A stretch of 64,000 nt of DNA from Streptomyces adelaidensis (GCF_016598475.1 NZ_JAEMUX010000018.1:1-64000); one strand, 5' to 3'; positions 31,858 through 41,636 are shown, counted from the stretch's first letter. Notes: a model not told the origin generated them from the sequence alone. Translations and numbers: made by a program.

Positions 31858-33030
31858 TTGATCTGGCCTGTGAAATCAACGGTCTGCCTGAACATGATCG
31901 TCAAGGATGAGGCCCCGGTCATCCGCCGCTGCCTGGAATCCGTCCGCCCCCTGATCGACACCTGGGTCATCCTGGACACCGGCTCGACGGACGGCACCCA
32001 GGACGTCGTCCGCGAGGTCTTCGGCGATCTGCCGGGAACCCTGTACGAGCGCCCCTGGAACGGCTTCGACGGAAGCCGCAGCGAGGCGATCGAACTCGCC
32101 CGGGACCGAGCGGGCTACCTGCTCTTCATCGACGCGGACGACCTGATGGAGGTCGAACCGGGCTTCCGTATGCCGGAGCTGACGCACGACGCCTACCGGG
32201 TCGCCCTGCACGACCGGTCGATCATCCACTGGCGCCCGGCGCTGGTCTCGACCCGGTTGCCCTGGCGGTACGTCGGCGTGCTGCACGAGTACATCGAGTG
32301 CGGGCAGTCGTACAGCCTCGGCACGCTCAAGGGCGCCAACATCCTCTCGGTGGGCGGCGGGGCGCGGCTGAGAGAAGGCCGACGGAAGAAGTACCTCCGC
32401 GACGCCGAGATCCTCCAGGAAGGCCTGGTCGAAGAGCCCGACAACCACCGCTACGTCTTCTACCTCGCCCAGAGCTGGCGCGACGCCGACGAGCCGGAGA
32501 AGGCGCTCGCCGCCTACGACCGCCGGGCCGCCATGGGCGGATGGGGGGAGGAGGTCTTCTGCTCCCACCTCTACGCCGCCCGCCTCGCCGTAGGGCTCGA
32601 ACGGCCGGCCGCCGAGGTGATGGACCGCTACCTCCGCGCCCACGAGAGCCGCCCCGCACGCGCCGAGGCCCTCGGTGAACTCGCCCGCCACTGCCGCCTC
32701 GACGGCCCCCGCTGGCCGCTCGGCCACCTGTTCGCGAAGCAGGCGACGCGGATCCCGTTTCCGAGCGACATCCTCTTCGTCGAGTTCGACTGGTACCGGT
32801 GGCGGGCGCTCGACGAACTCGCGGTGGCCGCGTACTGGGTGGGGGAGTACGAGGAGTCGCGGGCCTGCTGCGAGAAGCTCCTCGCCGGGGACGAACTGCC
32901 CGACGAGCAGCGCGAACGGGTCACCGGCAACCTGGAGTTCGCCCTGCGGAAGCTGGGCACGACGGGCACGAAGGGGAAGGCGGGCCCGGACGGAGCCCTC
33001 GCGCAGTCGGTCGGGCTGGCGGGTCCGTAG
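31858..33030 (+). CDS. Family-2 glycosyltransferase with C-terminal TPR-like helices
   Basis: 390 residues from a TTG start at 31858 behind GAAGGTGG; a GTG at 31870 is a close alternative. The GT-A domain has LNMIVKDEAPVIRRCLESV, DTGSTDGTQDVV and the metal-binding IDADD (residues about 88-92). The C-terminal half (about 180-365) is a helical repeat region with TPR-like helices (YLAQSWRDADEPEKALAAYDRRA). This layout matches GT2 proteins of the WaaE/SunS type, some of which glycosylate peptides. Target unknown; the nearby Thr-rich collagen is a candidate. Confidence 0.85.
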   Translation: MIWPVKSTVCLNMIVKDEAPVIRRCLESVRPLIDTWVILDTGSTDGTQDVVREVFGDLPGTLYERPWNGFDGSRSEAIELARDRAGYLLFIDADDLMEVEPGFRMPELTHDAYRVALHDRSIIHWRPALVSTRLPWRYVGVLHEYIECGQSYSLGTLKGANILSVGGGARLREGRRKKYLRDAEILQEGLVEEPDNHRYVFYLAQSWRDADEPEKALAAYDRRAAMGGWGEEVFCSHLYAARLAVGLERPAAEVMDRYLRAHESRPARAEALGELARHCRLDGPRWPLGHLFAKQATRIPFPSDILFVEFDWYRWRALDELAVAAYWVGEYEESRACCEKLLAGDELPDEQRERVTGNLEFALRKLGTTGTKGKAGPDGALAQSVGLAGP

Positions 33031-33178
33031 GTCCCGGGCACCCGTCCCCGGCCGCGCGACGTCCCGTCGTCGTGCGTAGGGTGAGCGCGGTCGGCAGTGG
33101 GAACACCGAGGCGAACAGGGCGGGAAGTTGAAGGCGCGGGGCTGCATCCGGACAGGTCGCTGAGGCGTCTACGTCGTC

Positions 33179-34363
33179 ATGGACCTGGAGAAGCGGCCCA
33201 CCCCGCAGCCCGCCGAGCCATCGGCGCCGTACAGGCATGCCCAGCAGGCGCCCGAGGGGTGTCTCACCATCGCGATCCGGATTCCCGTGCGGATCGTCGT
33301 GCTCGTGCTGGTCGTGCCGGTGCGGATGGTGTGGGACGTGCTCGTCGTGGTCGGGCGGTTCCTGAAGGACACCGTGCTGCGGCCGGTGGGGCGGGCGCTG
33401 CTGTGGCTGGGCAAGGCCCTCTTCGTGTGGCCGTGGGTGGCGCTGTGGCGGTACGTAGTCGTGCCGGTCGCCAAGGGGCTCGGGTGGCTCGGGTACTGGC
33501 TCCTCGTCGTACCGGTCGTGTGGCTGTACCGGTATGTGCTGACGCCCGTGGGCCAGGCGATCGCCTGGGTGGTCGCCGGACTCCGGGCGGGCGTCGTCTG
33601 GTTCGCCACCGGCATCGGAGCCGTGCTCGTCTGGCTCTACGCATGGACGCTCGCGCCGCTCGGACGTGGCATCGCCTGGCTGGCCCGGGGCGCCTGGGCC
33701 GGCCTCGCCGCCGTCGGACTCGCGCTGTTCACAGGCGTCGCCTGGCTGGTGCGATACCTCCTCGTCGTACCGGCCGAGTGGCTCTACCGGTACGTGCTGA
33801 CGCCCGTGGGGCACGCGATCGCATGGGTGGCCCGCGGGGCCGTATGGCTCGTCCGGATGATCTTCACCGGGCTCGGACTCGGGATCTACTGGACGCTGCG
33901 CATCCTGCTGGTGCTGCCCGCGCTCGCCGTGTGGCGATGGGTGCTCACACCGGTCGGACGGGTCCTCGCCGTCGTCGGCCGGGAGATCTGGGACGCCCTC
34001 GGGCACGCGTGGCGGGTCGCCGGGTGGATCTCGCTCGTCGTCGGACGGTTCCTGGCGACCCTCTTCCGGTTGATCTTCGTCGAGCCCACGCGGTGGGTGT
34101 ACCGGACCGTCCTCACACCGGCCGGCCATTTCGTACGGGACGTGGTGTGGAAGCCCGTCACCGCGCTCGCGCGCGGTGTGGGCCGTACCACCCGCCAGGC
34201 CCTGGCCACCGCCCGCGAATCAGTCCGCCAGGCCCGCGCCAGTGTGCGGTGGGCGCTCTTCGGGCAGCCGGGGGAGCCGAAGCCGGTCGCCGCCCGACGG
34301 GAACCGGGAGCCGCCGAGACACGTACTCTTGGTAGCAGTACGACCGCACTCACGAAGGACTGA
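33179..34363 (+). CDS. Internally repetitive hydrophobic membrane protein
   Basis: 394 residues, strongly hydrophobic and Trp/Val/Arg-rich. A motif of the form W-x-Y-R-Y-V-L-T-P-V-G-x-A-I-A-W recurs about eight times with spacing of roughly 35-55 residues: near 66, 90, 115, 152, 201, 252, 306 and 324. Copies 3 and 5 are almost identical. The periodic Pro and Arg suggest amphipathic re-entrant or hairpin helices rather than plain spanning helices. The tail (about 335-394) is basic and soluble. No family is recognised. It sits directly before the DUF2344 gene and is probably co-translated with it. Confidence 0.75.
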   Translation: MDLEKRPTPQPAEPSAPYRHAQQAPEGCLTIAIRIPVRIVVLVLVVPVRMVWDVLVVVGRFLKDTVLRPVGRALLWLGKALFVWPWVALWRYVVVPVAKGLGWLGYWLLVVPVVWLYRYVLTPVGQAIAWVVAGLRAGVVWFATGIGAVLVWLYAWTLAPLGRGIAWLARGAWAGLAAVGLALFTGVAWLVRYLLVVPAEWLYRYVLTPVGHAIAWVARGAVWLVRMIFTGLGLGIYWTLRILLVLPALAVWRWVLTPVGRVLAVVGREIWDALGHAWRVAGWISLVVGRFLATLFRLIFVEPTRWVYRTVLTPAGHFVRDVVWKPVTALARGVGRTTRQALATARESVRQARASVRWALFGQPGEPKPVAARREPGAAETRTLGSSTTALTKD

Positions 34364-34369
34364 GCGACA

Positions 34370-35254
34370 CTGGGCAAGCGACAGCCCGAAGGCCCGCCGC
34401 CCGCACCCGCGGTGCAGCGCATCCGACTGCGCTACACCAAGCGCGGCCGCCTCCGGTTCACCAGCCACCGTGACTTCCAGCGCGCCTTCGAGCGTGCGCT
34501 GCGCCGTGCCGAGGTGCCGATGGCGTACTCGGCGGGGTTCACGCCGCATCCGAAGGTGTCGTACGCCAATGCCGCACCCACCGGCACGGGCAGTGAGGCG
34601 GAGTACCTGGAGATCGCGCTCACCGACGCGCGCGATCCCGAGAAGCTCAGGATTCTGCTCGACGAGTCGCTGCCCGCCGGGCTCGACGTCATCGACGCGG
34701 TCGAGGCCCGGACCTCCGGGCTCGCCGACCGGCTGACGGCCTCCGTGTGGGAACTGCGCCTTGACGGCGTGGACCCGGCGGACGCCGGGCGCGCGGTCGA
34801 GGCCTTCAAGGCGGCGGACCTCGTCGAGGTCCAGCGCAGAACCAAGAACGGCATGCGGACGTTCGACGCCCGCGCCGCCGTCGTCGACCTTGACGTTCTC
34901 GACGGTCCTGAGACGCACAGTCCACAGCCCGCCGCAAGCGTCGGCTCCACTGGAGCGGCTGGCGCCGCGCCCCTTGCTGGGCCGACGGACCAGCCCTGTG
35001 CGATACTGCGGCTGGTTGTTCGGCACGTGACGCCTGCCGTACGACCCGACGACGTCCTGTCCGGTCTTCGCGCCGTGGCCGACCTGGCGCCGCCGGTCCC
35101 CGCAGCGGTGACCAGGCTGGCGCAGGGGCTGTTCGATGAAGAGACCGGCACGGTGACCGACCCGCTCGCGCCCGACCGCGAGGCAGCAGCGGCCCCTACA
35201 ACGGCCGCGCCCACTGCCGCCGCGAAGGCGCCGGCGCCGGAAGGCTCCGCGTAG
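34370..35254 (+). CDS. TIGR03936/DUF2344 radical-SAM-associated protein
   Basis: 294 residues if translation begins at CTG 34370, 280 if at GTG 34412. The CTG is favoured: GAAGGA is about ten bases upstream, and it lies seven bases after the preceding stop, while GTG 34412 has no ribosome site. The domain starts RIRLRYTKRGRLRFTSHRDF and AGFTPHPKVSYA is conserved. Family members pair with TIGR03960 radical SAM proteins (here at 26.1 kb) and are sometimes fused to them; the role may lie in RNA or ribosome modification but is not established. It precedes RNase E/G. Confidence 0.85.
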   Translation: MGKRQPEGPPPAPAVQRIRLRYTKRGRLRFTSHRDFQRAFERALRRAEVPMAYSAGFTPHPKVSYANAAPTGTGSEAEYLEIALTDARDPEKLRILLDESLPAGLDVIDAVEARTSGLADRLTASVWELRLDGVDPADAGRAVEAFKAADLVEVQRRTKNGMRTFDARAAVVDLDVLDGPETHSPQPAASVGSTGAAGAAPLAGPTDQPCAILRLVVRHVTPAVRPDDVLSGLRAVADLAPPVPAAVTRLAQGLFDEETGTVTDPLAPDREAAAAPTTAAPTAAAKAPAPEGSA

Positions 35255-35334
35255 GGACGCACGTCGTAGCGTCGCCCTCGTATCCGGGAGCCACCTGGGT
35301 CGGGCAGCGCACCGACCACAAGACTTTCACCAGG

Positions 35335-35357
35335 CCGTACGCACACATGGCGTACGG
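35335..35357 (+). promoter_or_regulatory. Perfect hairpin in the RNase E/G leader
   Basis: CCGTACGC (35335-35342)/GCGTACGG (35350-35357) with loop ACACATG, 143 bases upstream of the start codon. RNase E of other bacteria autoregulates through 5' leader structures. Confidence 0.5.
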
Positions 35358-35500
35358 AACCGGTGAGACAGGACACAGAGAGCTCCCGTGCGGCGCCCGC
35401 GCCCCGGACGGCGGCAGTCGCGTACGACGCGAGCCGCGGACGTCACCGGCCATGCCGGACCGGGTGCGGCGCCCGGGAGCCTGACGGGAGAAACGCCCGC

Positions 35501-38500
35501 ATGCCCGAACCGATCGAATCCGCAGAGCCCGCGCAGGGCTCCGAACACAATTCACCGAGCGACACCCTGCCGCCGCGCCGTCGCCGCCGTGCCGCGTCCC
35601 GCCCCGCGGGACCGCCGTCCGCCGCCTCCGAAGAGGCCGCGGAGACCACCGCGCCGGCCATAGCGGCCGCGGAGTCCGAGGACCTCGCCGCTGATGAGGC
35701 CGCTGAGGTGACCGAGACGACGGAGGTGACCGCGGTGGACGAGACCACTGAGGCCGAGGAAGTCGAAGAGGCCGCCGCCGAGGAGGCCGCGCCCGCCCCC
35801 CGTACGCGTCGTCGCGCCACTCGCCGGGCCTCCGCGCCCGCCGGCGCGCCCAAGGACGCCGAGACTGCCGCCGTCGCCGAGACCGTGGTGCCGGCCGCCG
35901 TCACCGAAGTGGCCGAGGCCGTCGCCGACGAGGCACCCGCCGCCGTCGAGGAGACCGCGTCCGCAGGCCGTCCGCGCCGTCGCGCGACGCGCCGGGCTTC
36001 CGCCCCCGCCGGCGCGCCCGAGGCGCCAGAGGAGGATGCCGCCGAGGCGGAGTCCCCGGCCGAGGTCGCCGTCGAGGAGGCCGTGCCCGCAGGCCGTCCG
36101 CGTCGTCGTGCGACGCGTCGGGTGACCGCGCCCGTCAGTGAGCCGGAGGCCGCCGAGGTCGTGGAGGCCGCCGCTGTCGCCGTCGAGCCCGCCCAGGACG
36201 AGGACACGGCCGAGGAGGCCGCTCCGCGTCGTACACGTCGTCGGGCCACACGCCGGGTGACCGCGCCGACCGGCGCGCCCGAGGCCGAGGCCGCCGCCGA
36301 GCCCGTCGCCGCCGAGACCGTTCAGGCGCCCGCCGTGCCCGAGAGCGAGCCCGTCAAGGCTCCGCGGGCCGCCGCCGCCCAGGCCGCCGTGGACGAGGCT
36401 GAGGAAGCCGCTCCGCGTCGTGGCCGCCGTCGGGCCACGCGCAAGGCTGCCGGTGGGTTCTCCGCGCCGGCCGCGCCGGTCGCGGACGAGGCCGGCGCCC
36501 GGCCCGCGCGGCCCTCTGTGGCCGTGTTCCAGGCACCGGTGTTCACCGAGCCGATGTTCCAGACGCCGGAGCGGGCCGCCGCGCGGGCCGCCGCCGAGGC
36601 GGAGGCGGAGACCGTGGAGGTCGAGGAGCCCGTCGAGGCCGTCGACCTCGGCGGGTTCGCCGAGGAGGAGAGCACCGGCGGGTCGCGGCGTCGCCGTCGT
36701 CGTCGGGGCGAGGCCGCCGAGGCCGAGCAGCCCGTTGCCGTTGTCACGGTGCCCGAGGAGCCGGAGGAGGGCGAGGAGCCCGAAGAGGCCACCGAGGACG
36801 CCGGCGAGGGTGACGAGTTCGGCGAGGAGGAGTCCACCGGATCGCGGCGTCGCCGTCGCCGGGGTGGCCGCCGCCGTCGCCGGGGCGAGTCGGCCGAGGG
36901 CGACTCCGAGGGTGAGGAGCCCGCCGCCGAGCAGGCCGCGCAGGACGCCGAGGACACCGCCGAGCAGGTGGACGAGGACGCGGAGGACGAGGACGACCGC
37001 GAGGATGCCGGTGGTGCCGGCTCCAGCAGCAGCCGTCGGCGCCGTCGCCGTCGTCGCCGCGCCGGGGACTCGGGCACGGAGGCCGAGCAGCCCGCAGACG
37101 ACCCCGAGCGTACGGTCGTCAAGGTCCGTGAGCCGCGCGAGCGGCGCGCGAAGGAGACAGAGTTCTCCGACGAGGTGCAGTCCATCAAGGGCTCCACCCG
37201 CCTGGAGGCCAAGAAGCAGCGCCGCCGGGAAGGCCGTGAGCAGGGGCGCCGACGCGTCCCGATCATCACCGAGGCCGAGTTCCTGGCCCGCCGTGAGGCC
37301 GTCGAGCGCGTCATGGTCGTCCGCCAGAGCGGCGAGCGCACCCAGATCGGCGTCCTTGAGGACAACGTGCTCGTCGAGCACTACGTCAACAAGGAGCAGT
37401 CGACCTCGTACGTCGGCAACGTCTACCTCGGCAAGGTGCAGAACGTGCTGCCGTCGATGGAGGCCGCCTTCATCGACATCGGCAAGGGGCGCAACGCCGT
37501 CCTGTACGCCGGTGAGGTCAACTTCGAGGCGCTGGGCATGGCCAACGGGCCGCGCCGCATCGAGTCCGCCCTGAAGTCCGGGCAGTCCGTGCTCGTCCAG
37601 GTGACGAAGGACCCGATCGGGCACAAGGGTGCCCGTCTGACCAGCCAGGTCTCGCTGCCGGGCCGCTACCTGGTCTACGTCCCCGAGGGGTCGATGACCG
37701 GTATCAGCCGCAAGCTGCCCGACACCGAGCGGGCCCGGCTGAAGACCATCCTCAAGAAGATCGTCCCCGACGACGCGGGCGTCATCGTGCGCACCGCCGC
37801 CGAGGGCGCGAGCGAGGACGAGCTGCGCCGCGACGTCGAGCGACTGCAGGCGCAGTGGGAGGACATCGAGAAGAAGGCCAAGCAAGGCGGCAGCTCGAAC
37901 GCGCCGACGCTCCTGTACGGCGAGCCGGACATGACCGTCCGGGTGGTCCGCGACATCTTCAACGAGGACTTCTCCAAGGTCATCGTCAGTGGCGACGAGG
38001 CGTGGGAGACCATCCACGGATATGTCTCGCACGTCGCGCCCGACCTGGCCGACCGGCTGCAGAAGTGGACCTCCGAGGTCGACGTCTTCGCGACGTACCG
38101 CATCGACGAGCAGCTGATGAAGGCGCTGGACCGCAAGGTGTGGCTGCCCAGCGGTGGTTCGCTGGTGATCGACAAGACCGAGGCCATGATCGTGGTCGAT
38201 GTCAACACCGGGAAGTTCACCGGCCAGGGCGGCAACCTGGAGGAGACGGTCACCAGGAACAACCTGGAGGCGGCCGAGGAGATCGTGCGCCAGCTGCGGC
38301 TGCGCGACCTCGGCGGCATCGTCGTCATCGACTTCATCGACATGGTGCTGGAGTCCAACCGGGACCTGGTGCTGCGGCGCCTCCTCGAATGCCTGGGACG
38401 CGACCGTACGAAGCACCAGGTCGCCGAGGTCACCTCGCTGGGCCTGGTCCAGATGACGCGGAAGCGGGTCGGGCAGGGCCTCCTGGAGTCCTTCTCCGAG

Positions 38501-39514
38501 ACCTGTGTCCACTGCAACGGGCGTGGCGTGATCGTGCACATGGATCAGCCGACCGCGGTCGGCGGTGGCGGTAAGCGCCGCAAGCGCGGGCGTGGCGCTG
38601 CGGAACTCGACCACGAGCACGAGCACGTGGCCGCCGCCGAAGCTCCCGAGGTCTTCGAGGACGTCGAGCCGGAGCTGGTCGAGGCCGAGGTGGCCGCGGA
38701 GGTCGCCGAGCCCGTGGCCCTTCCCGCGCCGGAGTTCGAGCCGGACGAGGAGCTGTACAGCAGCGTCGCCGAGGCCGAGGCGGCTGTCGGGCGCGGCCGT
38801 TCGCGTCGTCGTGCGACCCGGCGGGCCTCCGCGCCCTCGGGTGCGCCGAAGTCCCGCGAGGCCGTGTCCGTGGTGGCCCCCGAGGACGAGGAGCGGGCGC
38901 CGAAGTCGCGGGAGGCCGCCGAGTCGGAGCCCGTCGCGCTGGAGGACCCGGTCGTCGAGACGCCGGCCACCCCGAGCGTCGAGGAGGCCGCGCCCAAGGG
39001 CCGTACGCGCCGTAGGGCGACCCGGAAGGTGACCGCCCCCGCGGGCGCGCCGGCCGGGGCCGCGGCGGACGAGGCCGTGGTGACGGTGGTCGAGCCGGTC
39101 GCCGAGCCGGTCGCGGAAGCCGTGGCCGAGCCGGCCGAAGCGGCGACCGCTGCCGAGAGCGCGGCTCCGGCCCGCCCGAGGCGGCGTGCCGTGCGCAAGG
39201 CGACGGTGTCCACCGCGTCGGAGGAGGCCGCTGTCGTGGTCGTTCCGTCCGCTCCGGCGGAGGACGCGGCCGAGGCTCCGGCCCAGGCCGAGGAGACCGA
39301 GGCCGAGGCCCCCGCCAAGAAGACGGCGCGCAAGACCGCCGCCAAGAAGGCGACGGCGAAGAAGGTCGCGGCGAAGAAGACGGCGGCCAAGAAGACGGTC
39401 GCGAAGAAGGCCACGGCCAAGAAGACGACGGCGAAGAAGGCGGCCACGAAGAAGACCACGGTCGCCGCCGAGCAGGCGTCGGCCACGGTCACGGCTTCGA
39501 CCGACGAGAGCTGA
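35501..39514 (+). CDS. rne: Ribonuclease E/G
   Basis: 1,337-residue endoribonuclease for mRNA decay and rRNA processing. ATG 35501 is chosen (GGGAG 12 bases upstream); the frame is open to 35363. The catalytic core is at about 600-1010: an S1 domain ([16 protein letters not shown] onward), the Mg-binding aspartates D900 ([10 protein letters not shown]) and D944 (VVIDFIDM), and the Zn-link pair C1002-x2-C1005 (TCVHCNGRG). These spacings match E. coli RNase E. Unlike E. coli, disordered arms lie on both sides: about 600 acidic/Arg-rich residues before it, and 320 after it ending in a Lys/Ala-rich histone-like tail. A motif [15 protein letters not shown] recurs on both sides. Confidence 0.95.
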   Translation: MPEPIESAEPAQGSEHNSPSDTLPPRRRRRAASRPAGPPSAASEEAAETTAPAIAAAESEDLAADEAAEVTETTEVTAVDETTEAEEVEEAAAEEAAPAPRTRRRATRRASAPAGAPKDAETAAVAETVVPAAVTEVAEAVADEAPAAVEETASAGRPRRRATRRASAPAGAPEAPEEDAAEAESPAEVAVEEAVPAGRPRRRATRRVTAPVSEPEAAEVVEAAAVAVEPAQDEDTAEEAAPRRTRRRATRRVTAPTGAPEAEAAAEPVAAETVQAPAVPESEPVKAPRAAAAQAAVDEAEEAAPRRGRRRATRKAAGGFSAPAAPVADEAGARPARPSVAVFQAPVFTEPMFQTPERAAARAAAEAEAETVEVEEPVEAVDLGGFAEEESTGGSRRRRRRRGEAAEAEQPVAVVTVPEEPEEGEEPEEATEDAGEGDEFGEEESTGSRRRRRRGGRRRRRGESAEGDSEGEEPAAEQAAQDAEDTAEQVDEDAEDEDDREDAGGAGSSSSRRRRRRRRRAGDSGTEAEQPADDPERTVVKVREPRERRAKETEFSDEVQSIKGSTRLEAKKQRRREGREQGRRRVPIITEAEFLARREAVERVMVVRQSGERTQIGVLEDNVLVEHYVNKEQSTSYVGNVYLGKVQNVLPSMEAAFIDIGKGRNAVLYAGEVNFEALGMANGPRRIESALKSGQSVLVQVTKDPIGHKGARLTSQVSLPGRYLVYVPEGSMTGISRKLPDTERARLKTILKKIVPDDAGVIVRTAAEGASEDELRRDVERLQAQWEDIEKKAKQGGSSNAPTLLYGEPDMTVRVVRDIFNEDFSKVIVSGDEAWETIHGYVSHVAPDLADRLQKWTSEVDVFATYRIDEQLMKALDRKVWLPSGGSLVIDKTEAMIVVDVNTGKFTGQGGNLEETVTRNNLEAAEEIVRQLRLRDLGGIVVIDFIDMVLESNRDLVLRRLLECLGRDRTKHQVAEVTSLGLVQMTRKRVGQGLLESFSETCVHCNGRGVIVHMDQPTAVGGGGKRRKRGRGAAELDHEHEHVAAAEAPEVFEDVEPELVEAEVAAEVAEPVALPAPEFEPDEELYSSVAEAEAAVGRGRSRRRATRRASAPSGAPKSREAVSVVAPEDEERAPKSREAAESEPVALEDPVVETPATPSVEEAAPKGRTRRRATRKVTAPAGAPAGAAADEAVVTVVEPVAEPVAEAVAEPAEAATAAESAAPARPRRRAVRKATVSTASEEAAVVVVPSAPAEDAAEAPAQAEETEAEAPAKKTARKTAAKKATAKKVAAKKTAAKKTVAKKATAKKTTAKKAATKKTTVAAEQASATVTASTDES

Positions 39515-39546
39515 GCCCCGCGGGGCGGGCGCTTGGTCCGCTCCAA

Positions 39547-39591
39547 CTGATGCCCCTGTCAGGTGGTTTCACCACCTGACAGGGGCATCAG
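39547..39591. terminator. Perfect 21-bp hairpin after RNase E/G
   Basis: Two exactly complementary 21-base arms around a TTC loop. There is no T-run, so it may also protect the mRNA 3' end. Confidence 0.75.
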
Positions 39592-39745
39592 CGTGTCTGA
39601 CGTACCCCCTGCCTCTTGGGGCGCGTCGGACACCTGTAACACTCACGTAGTCGTTCGAGTCGGAGCCGCGCGTCGGAGCGTGGGGAAACAAGACCTCGGC
39701 GCACGGCGGGGAGCGGCCGTGCGCGGGGAACGGGGAGGGGATCGC

Positions 39746-41092
39746 ATGGTGCGCGTGCGCCTGGAGAGCGATGGGCGGGACAGTGCCGTGCGGCCGTTCA
39801 GGGGGGCGCGCAGGGCCGTCGCGCTGGCCACCGTGCTGGCGGCGGCGGGTGTGCAGACGGCGATGTCCGCGGGGACCGCGCAGGCCGCCCCGACCTGGAC
39901 CGAAGGCCCCATCTTCAACGACCCGTTGGGGACGGGGAGCGAGCAACTCGCGATACGTACGCGGCTCATCGAACTCACGGCCGCCGCGCTGCCCGGCTCC
40001 ACCATCAAGGTCGCCGTCTACCACGTGTGGGAGGCGTCCGTCGTCGACGCGCTCGTCGCCGCGAAGAACCGTGGCGTCCACGTCCAGGTCCTGCTGGACG
40101 AGTCGAGCATCAGCGACCGCCCCGCCAACACCGCGTACGGCAGTCTCGCCGCCGCGCTCGGCACCGACCGTGCGAAGGGGTCGTACATCGCGACCTGTGC
40201 CGTCGACAGGTCCTGCCTCGGCGATCCGAAGTACGGGCAGTCGATCATGCACAACAAGTTCTGGCTGTTCTCGGCGGTCGAGGGCGCGACGAACGTGGTC
40301 GTGCAGACGACGTCGAACTCGACGCCGTCGGCGCACACCAAGTTCTTCAACGACGCGCTGCTGCTGCCGGACAATCCGACGATGTACGACGCGTACGCGG
40401 ACTACTTCGACACGATGGCCGCCCGGGACTGGGCCTCCTGGGACTACCGGACCGTCAGCAACGGCCTCTACAAGGCGTACTTCTTCCCCCGGGCCGGGAA
40501 CACGCGGGCCACCGACAGCGTGTACTCGGTGCTCAACAACGTGCAGTGCTCCTACAAGGACAGTGCCGGTGTGACGCGGAAGACCTGGGTGCGGGTCGCG
40601 ATCTTCAAGATCACTCGGCTGGCGATCGCGGAGAAGCTGGTCGCGCTGAAGAAGGCCGGCTGCGATGTGAGCATCGTGTACGCCGAGTCGGACAGCGCCA
40701 AGAGCAGCGGCGGCACCAAGGGGACGTGGGAGAAGATGCACACGTCCGGCGGGCCGACCGTGCGCTGCTACAACGACGACCGGGACCCCGTGAACACCGG
40801 GCAGAAGCTGACCACGCCGTACATCATCCACTCCAAGTACATCCTGGTCGACGGTATGTACGACGGGGTGCGCAACAAGATCAGCTTCACCGGCTCGGGC
40901 AACTACACCGGGCCCGCGCTGCGGGAGAACGACGAGTCGATCGTCAAGGTCGACGACGATGCCGTGCACGACATGTACCGGGCCCACTTCAACAAGGTGA
41001 TCGCCGTCGCATACCCGGGCAAGGCCGATACCACGGACCTGTGCAAGGGCGTGAAGCCGCTGCCGGCGGACGGCGAGAAGCCGACCACATGA
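39746..41092 (+). CDS. Secreted phospholipase D-like protein
   Basis: 448 residues from ATG 39746 (GGGGAGGGG six bases upstream; the longer open frame runs through the terminator and is not used). The signal peptide has ARRAVALATVLAAAGVQTAM and likely cleavage after AQA. Two HKD motifs are present: H169-x-K171 in MHNKFWLF and H362-x-K364 plus D369 in IHSKYILVDG, each followed by a G-S/T-x-N-type segment. Members cleave phosphodiesters in lipids or nucleic acids, and the substrate is uncertain. It stands alone between RNase E/G and rplU. Confidence 0.9.
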   Translation: MVRVRLESDGRDSAVRPFRGARRAVALATVLAAAGVQTAMSAGTAQAAPTWTEGPIFNDPLGTGSEQLAIRTRLIELTAAALPGSTIKVAVYHVWEASVVDALVAAKNRGVHVQVLLDESSISDRPANTAYGSLAAALGTDRAKGSYIATCAVDRSCLGDPKYGQSIMHNKFWLFSAVEGATNVVVQTTSNSTPSAHTKFFNDALLLPDNPTMYDAYADYFDTMAARDWASWDYRTVSNGLYKAYFFPRAGNTRATDSVYSVLNNVQCSYKDSAGVTRKTWVRVAIFKITRLAIAEKLVALKKAGCDVSIVYAESDSAKSSGGTKGTWEKMHTSGGPTVRCYNDDRDPVNTGQKLTTPYIIHSKYILVDGMYDGVRNKISFTGSGNYTGPALRENDESIVKVDDDAVHDMYRAHFNKVIAVAYPGKADTTDLCKGVKPLPADGEKPTT

Positions 41093-41120
41093 GCGCCGGG
41101 CGGGACGGAAGGGGCTCGGT

Positions 41121-41150
41121 TTGACCCCTTCGGGCGTAGCCCCGTAACCT
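41121..41150 (+). promoter_or_regulatory. Promoter of rplU-rpmA
   Basis: TTGACC (41121-41126), 18-base spacer, TAACCT (41145-41150). This gives a leader of about 145 bases before rplU, containing a CCTCTTTCC/GGGGAGAGG stem-loop. Confidence 0.6.
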
Positions 41151-41301
41151 TGGCCGTCGGCGTGTCCATAGTTGTCCATCGACGCGCCGCATCCCCGTAA
41201 ACCTCTTTCCTTCCGGGCGCCGGGCGCCGGGGAGAGGCTGTTCGCGTGTCGAGCGGCTGGACTGCGGGGGTACCGATCCCGAGCTAGAGAGTGAGATCCG
41301 C

Positions 41302-41622
41302 GTGTACGCCATCGTGCGCAGCGGTGGTCGCCAGCACAAGGTTGCTGTCGGCGACATCGTTGAGGTTGACAAGATTTCCACTGCCAATGTTGGCGACACG
41401 GTCGAGCTCTCGACCCTGCTCGTCGTCGATGGCGACGCTGTGACCAGCGACCCGTGGGTGCTGGCCGGCATCAAGGTCCAGGCCGAGGTCGTGGACCACC
41501 ACAAGGGCGTCAAGATCGACATCCTTCGCTACAAGAACAAGACCGGCTACCGCCGTCGTCAGGGCCACCGCCAGCAGTACACGGCGATCAAGGTCACTGA
41601 GATCCCCGCGGCTGCGAAGTAA
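41302..41622 (+). CDS. rplU: 50S ribosomal protein L21
   Basis: 106-residue L21, full length. It begins [18 protein letters not shown] and carries the C-terminal KRRxGHRQ-type signature as [16 protein letters not shown]. It binds 23S rRNA domain I together with L20 and L15. GTG 41302 follows GAGAGTGAG. rpmA follows after 14 bases. Confidence 0.98.
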   Translation: MYAIVRSGGRQHKVAVGDIVEVDKISTANVGDTVELSTLLVVDGDAVTSDPWVLAGIKVQAEVVDHHKGVKIDILRYKNKTGYRRRQGHRQQYTAIKVTEIPAAAK

Positions 41623-41636
41623 GGGACTGAGGAGAG

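Noticed and set aside
35363..35500. N-terminal extension of RNase E/G
   Set aside because: Arg-rich translation of a leader region; ATG 35501 has a ribosome site and a normal [11 protein letters not shown] start.
35552..38626. 1,024-codon minus-strand frame
   Set aside because: Antisense to RNase E/G, composed of Gly/Leu/Arg runs caused by its repeats.
39563..39745. N-terminal extension of the phospholipase D-like protein
   Set aside because: The extension would start inside the RNase E/G terminator hairpin; ATG 39746 has a ribosome site and leads directly into a signal peptide.
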